From G001797105 sp964528155 (lineage in GTDB: Bacteria > Chloroflexota > Anaerolineae > Anaerolineales > E44-bin32), in contig CAZGRL010000027.1 in assembly GCA_964528155.1 (NCBI GenBank), forward strand, positions 1 to 41,838: a stretch of 41,838 bases of DNA. The letters run 5' to 3'. The notes beneath the pieces are model-generated. The model did not search any database and was not told the origin of the DNA. It was given only the letters and a program-made list of their open reading frames with translations. The stretch's first letter is position 1, and every line of letters starts with the position of its first letter. Shown one piece after another: positions 40,705-41,838 of this stretch. A program made the translations under genes and the position numbers.

Positions 40705-40975
40705 CCTTTTGGTCGGTAGGTTATCCCAATTGGTGGGAATCAAAGCCGGGCCCCCAGAACCGCTCAGATCGGGTGTCTTGAGGGCCGGAGGACTGCCCAG
40801 GTGGAGCTCGGGAAGCGCCTCAGCGCCCGCCGGATCCGTGAATTCGAGCGAGGAGGCCGACACCGCGTTGGGCTTCTGTAGGGGCTCCTGGGGGCAGGGT
40901 TTTTTAGCCGAATTGTGAAGAAAAACGCAAGCCTGACATTCATCCAGGCGGCCCGCGCCAATCGTCACTACGCTC

Positions 40976-40995
40976 TATGTGAGGGAGATCACATA
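40976..40995. promoter_or_regulatory. Palindromic operator candidate TATGTGA-N6-TCACATA
   Basis: A perfect 20-bp palindrome with the exact TGTGA-N6-TCACA pattern of Crp-type regulators; the GTGA-N6-TCAC core is also shared by Rex sites. It lies in the divergent region between the acs operon (start 40632) and hdrC (start 41128). A weak -10-like TGTATT at about 41020 would place it near -45 for the + strand. Confidence 0.6.
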
Positions 40996-41056
40996 CTGTA
41001 GGTGCCACCGCCTGCAGACTGTATTTCGTGGTGTTGCCGTTCCTACAACCGATACG

Positions 41057-41102
41057 ACCCCACCTCCCCTCAGGCTCAGGCGGCGAGCGGGCACGGTGGG
41101 GT
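41057..41102 (+). promoter_or_regulatory. Leader hairpin upstream of hdrC
   Basis: Arms ACCCCACC (41057-41064) and GGTGGGGT (41095-41102) enclose a 30-nt loop, followed by TTATTC. It ends 25 bp before the hdrC ATG. It could act as a weak terminator or attenuator in the hdrC leader. Confidence 0.4.
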
Positions 41103-41127
41103 TTATTCATGATTGGCGAGGTGCCGG

Positions 41128-41694
41128 ATGGCCCGTTCCAAGACTCATGACACCGACGACTTCTTGAACGAAGTGATCGAGGCGACGCCTGGAGGCGAGG
41201 CGCTCGTAACCTGCCTCCAGTGCGGGACGTGCGGTGGATCGTGTCCGTCCGGCGCGGACATGGACCACACGCCCAGGCAACTCTTCGCCATGATCAATGC
41301 CGGCATGCGAGAGGAGGTGCTGCGGAGCAATACCCCCTGGTATTGCGTGACATGCTACTACTGCATGACCCGCTGCCCCAAGGAGATTCCAATCACCGAT
41401 CTCATGTACACCCTAAAGCGCATGGCGGTGAAGGAAAAGCTCTACGACGACAGCGACGCCCCGGATTGGTCGTCTAGCTTCATCGGCTTCGTCGAGAATT
41501 ACGGCCGAAGCTTCGAGTTCGGGCTGGCGACGCGCTACCACCTGACCCACAGCCCGCTGCGGAAGGTCGGCATCGGCTCGATGGGACTGGAAATGGTTGC
41601 CAAGGATCGCATGAAGCTCCGCCCAGATAAGATCAAGGGGATGGATCAGCTGCGGGCGATCCTGGATACGGCGAAGTCACTGGAGGGCGTGTGA
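41128..41694 (+). CDS. hdrC: HdrC-like dicluster ferredoxin subunit
   Basis: 188 aa. Two complete [4Fe-4S] motifs: C29-x2-C32-x2-C35-x3-C39-P and C73-x2-C76-x2-C79-x3-C83-P, with the family spacer between them, then a C-terminal helical part of about 100 residues. ATG 41128 is chosen over TTG 41113 because GAGG lies about 6 nt upstream. Its TGA overlaps the ATG of hdrB by one base (TGATG). It is a separate HdrC, unlike the fused protein at 5.1-6.5 kb, and is transcribed away from the acs operon. Confidence 0.94.
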   Translation: MARSKTHDTDDFLNEVIEATPGGEALVTCLQCGTCGGSCPSGADMDHTPRQLFAMINAGMREEVLRSNTPWYCVTCYYCMTRCPKEIPITDLMYTLKRMAVKEKLYDDSDAPDWSSSFIGFVENYGRSFEFGLATRYHLTHSPLRKVGIGSMGLEMVAKDRMKLRPDKIKGMDQLRAILDTAKSLEGV

Positions 41695-41838
41695 TGCGTT
41701 ACGGATATTACCCTGGCTGTTCCATGACCAACACGGCCCGCCCCTACGAAGTCTCGACCAAAGCCATCGCCGGTGAATTGGGGCTGGCATTTGATGAGGT
41801 CGAGGACTGGAACTGCTGCGGGGCGACGGAGTACATGG
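41694..41838 (+). CDS. hdrB: HdrB-like CCG-domain subunit (3' end outside window)
   Basis: The first 48 codons of HdrB are present. They read MRYGYYPGCS at the start and WNCCGATEYM near the edge, which are the first cysteine and the CCG motif of the first cysteine-rich domain. It starts at the ATG overlapping the hdrC stop. The rest, including the CxxC and second domain, is beyond the window. Confidence 0.93.
   Translation, partial: MRYGYYPGCSMTNTARPYEVSTKAIAGELGLAFDEVEDWNCCGATEYM

Noticed and set aside
40639..40968. A 109-aa - strand open frame upstream of the DUF166 gene
   Set aside because: GTG start without a ribosome-binding site, no recognisable domain, and it overlaps the conserved box and other regulatory sequence. 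It is more likely an untranslated leader.

Overview
The window is an almost complete Wood-Ljungdahl (reductive acetyl-CoA) locus from an anaerobic, high-GC bacterium. It holds the bacterial-type CODH/ACS carbonyl branch, the methylene-THF reductase step of the methyl branch, and an unusually large set of Hdr-type flavin-based electron bifurcation genes. AcsB carries the bacterial N-terminal domain and MetF is paired with MetV, so this is a bacterium and not a methanogen. The gene mix and the palindromic intergenic repeats suggest an uncultured Chloroflexota (Anaerolineae-like) lineage, but that placement is only a moderate inference. A 10-N scaffold gap at 32067-32076 indicates a draft or metagenome assembly.

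Layout. (1) 1-3.7 kb, + strand: cooF (cut by the edge), cooS and a FAD/NAD(P) oxidoreductase, ending in a terminator. (2) 20.4-3.8 kb, - strand: a tightly packed operon read right to left: hdrA2, mvhD2, a histidine kinase, a double-receiver protein, hdrA1, mvhD1, metV, metF, an hdrC-hdrB fusion, a degenerate hdrC-like gene, cooC. (3) 20.8-21.4 kb, + strand: folE with a long structured leader, facing mvhD3 across a perfect bidirectional terminator. (4) 25.4-21.6 kb, - strand: hdrA3-mvhD3. (5) 40.6-25.6 kb, - strand: DUF166 protein, HMA-like protein, acsA, acsB, acsD, acsC, a small Fe-S protein, acsV, acsF, acsE, malic enzyme, a thioredoxin-reductase-like flavoprotein, terminator. (6) 41.1 kb to the edge, + strand: a separate hdrC and a cut hdrB.

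How the genes fit together. AcsE moves the methyl group from methyl-THF to the corrinoid protein AcsCD. AcsV reactivates the corrinoid. AcsA makes CO from CO2, and AcsB joins methyl, CO and CoA. CooC and AcsF probably insert nickel. MetF-MetV with HdrCB, HdrA and MvhD resemble the Moorella MetVF-HdrABC-MvhD complex. Here there are three HdrA-MvhD pairs, and two of the HdrA proteins carry an inserted GltD/NfnB-like NAD(P)H module, which points to pyridine-nucleotide-linked bifurcation.

The most striking observation is in mvhD2. An in-frame TGA sits exactly where both paralogues have a conserved cysteine, and a good bacterial SECIS-like hairpin follows it, so this is probably a selenoprotein. 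Other notable signals are a box CCCCAGTG-N6-GTCA(C/T) upstream of three operons, two Rex/Crp-type palindromes, and a family of roughly 60-130 bp palindromic elements in the operon gaps that also encodes the C-terminal tails of two proteins.
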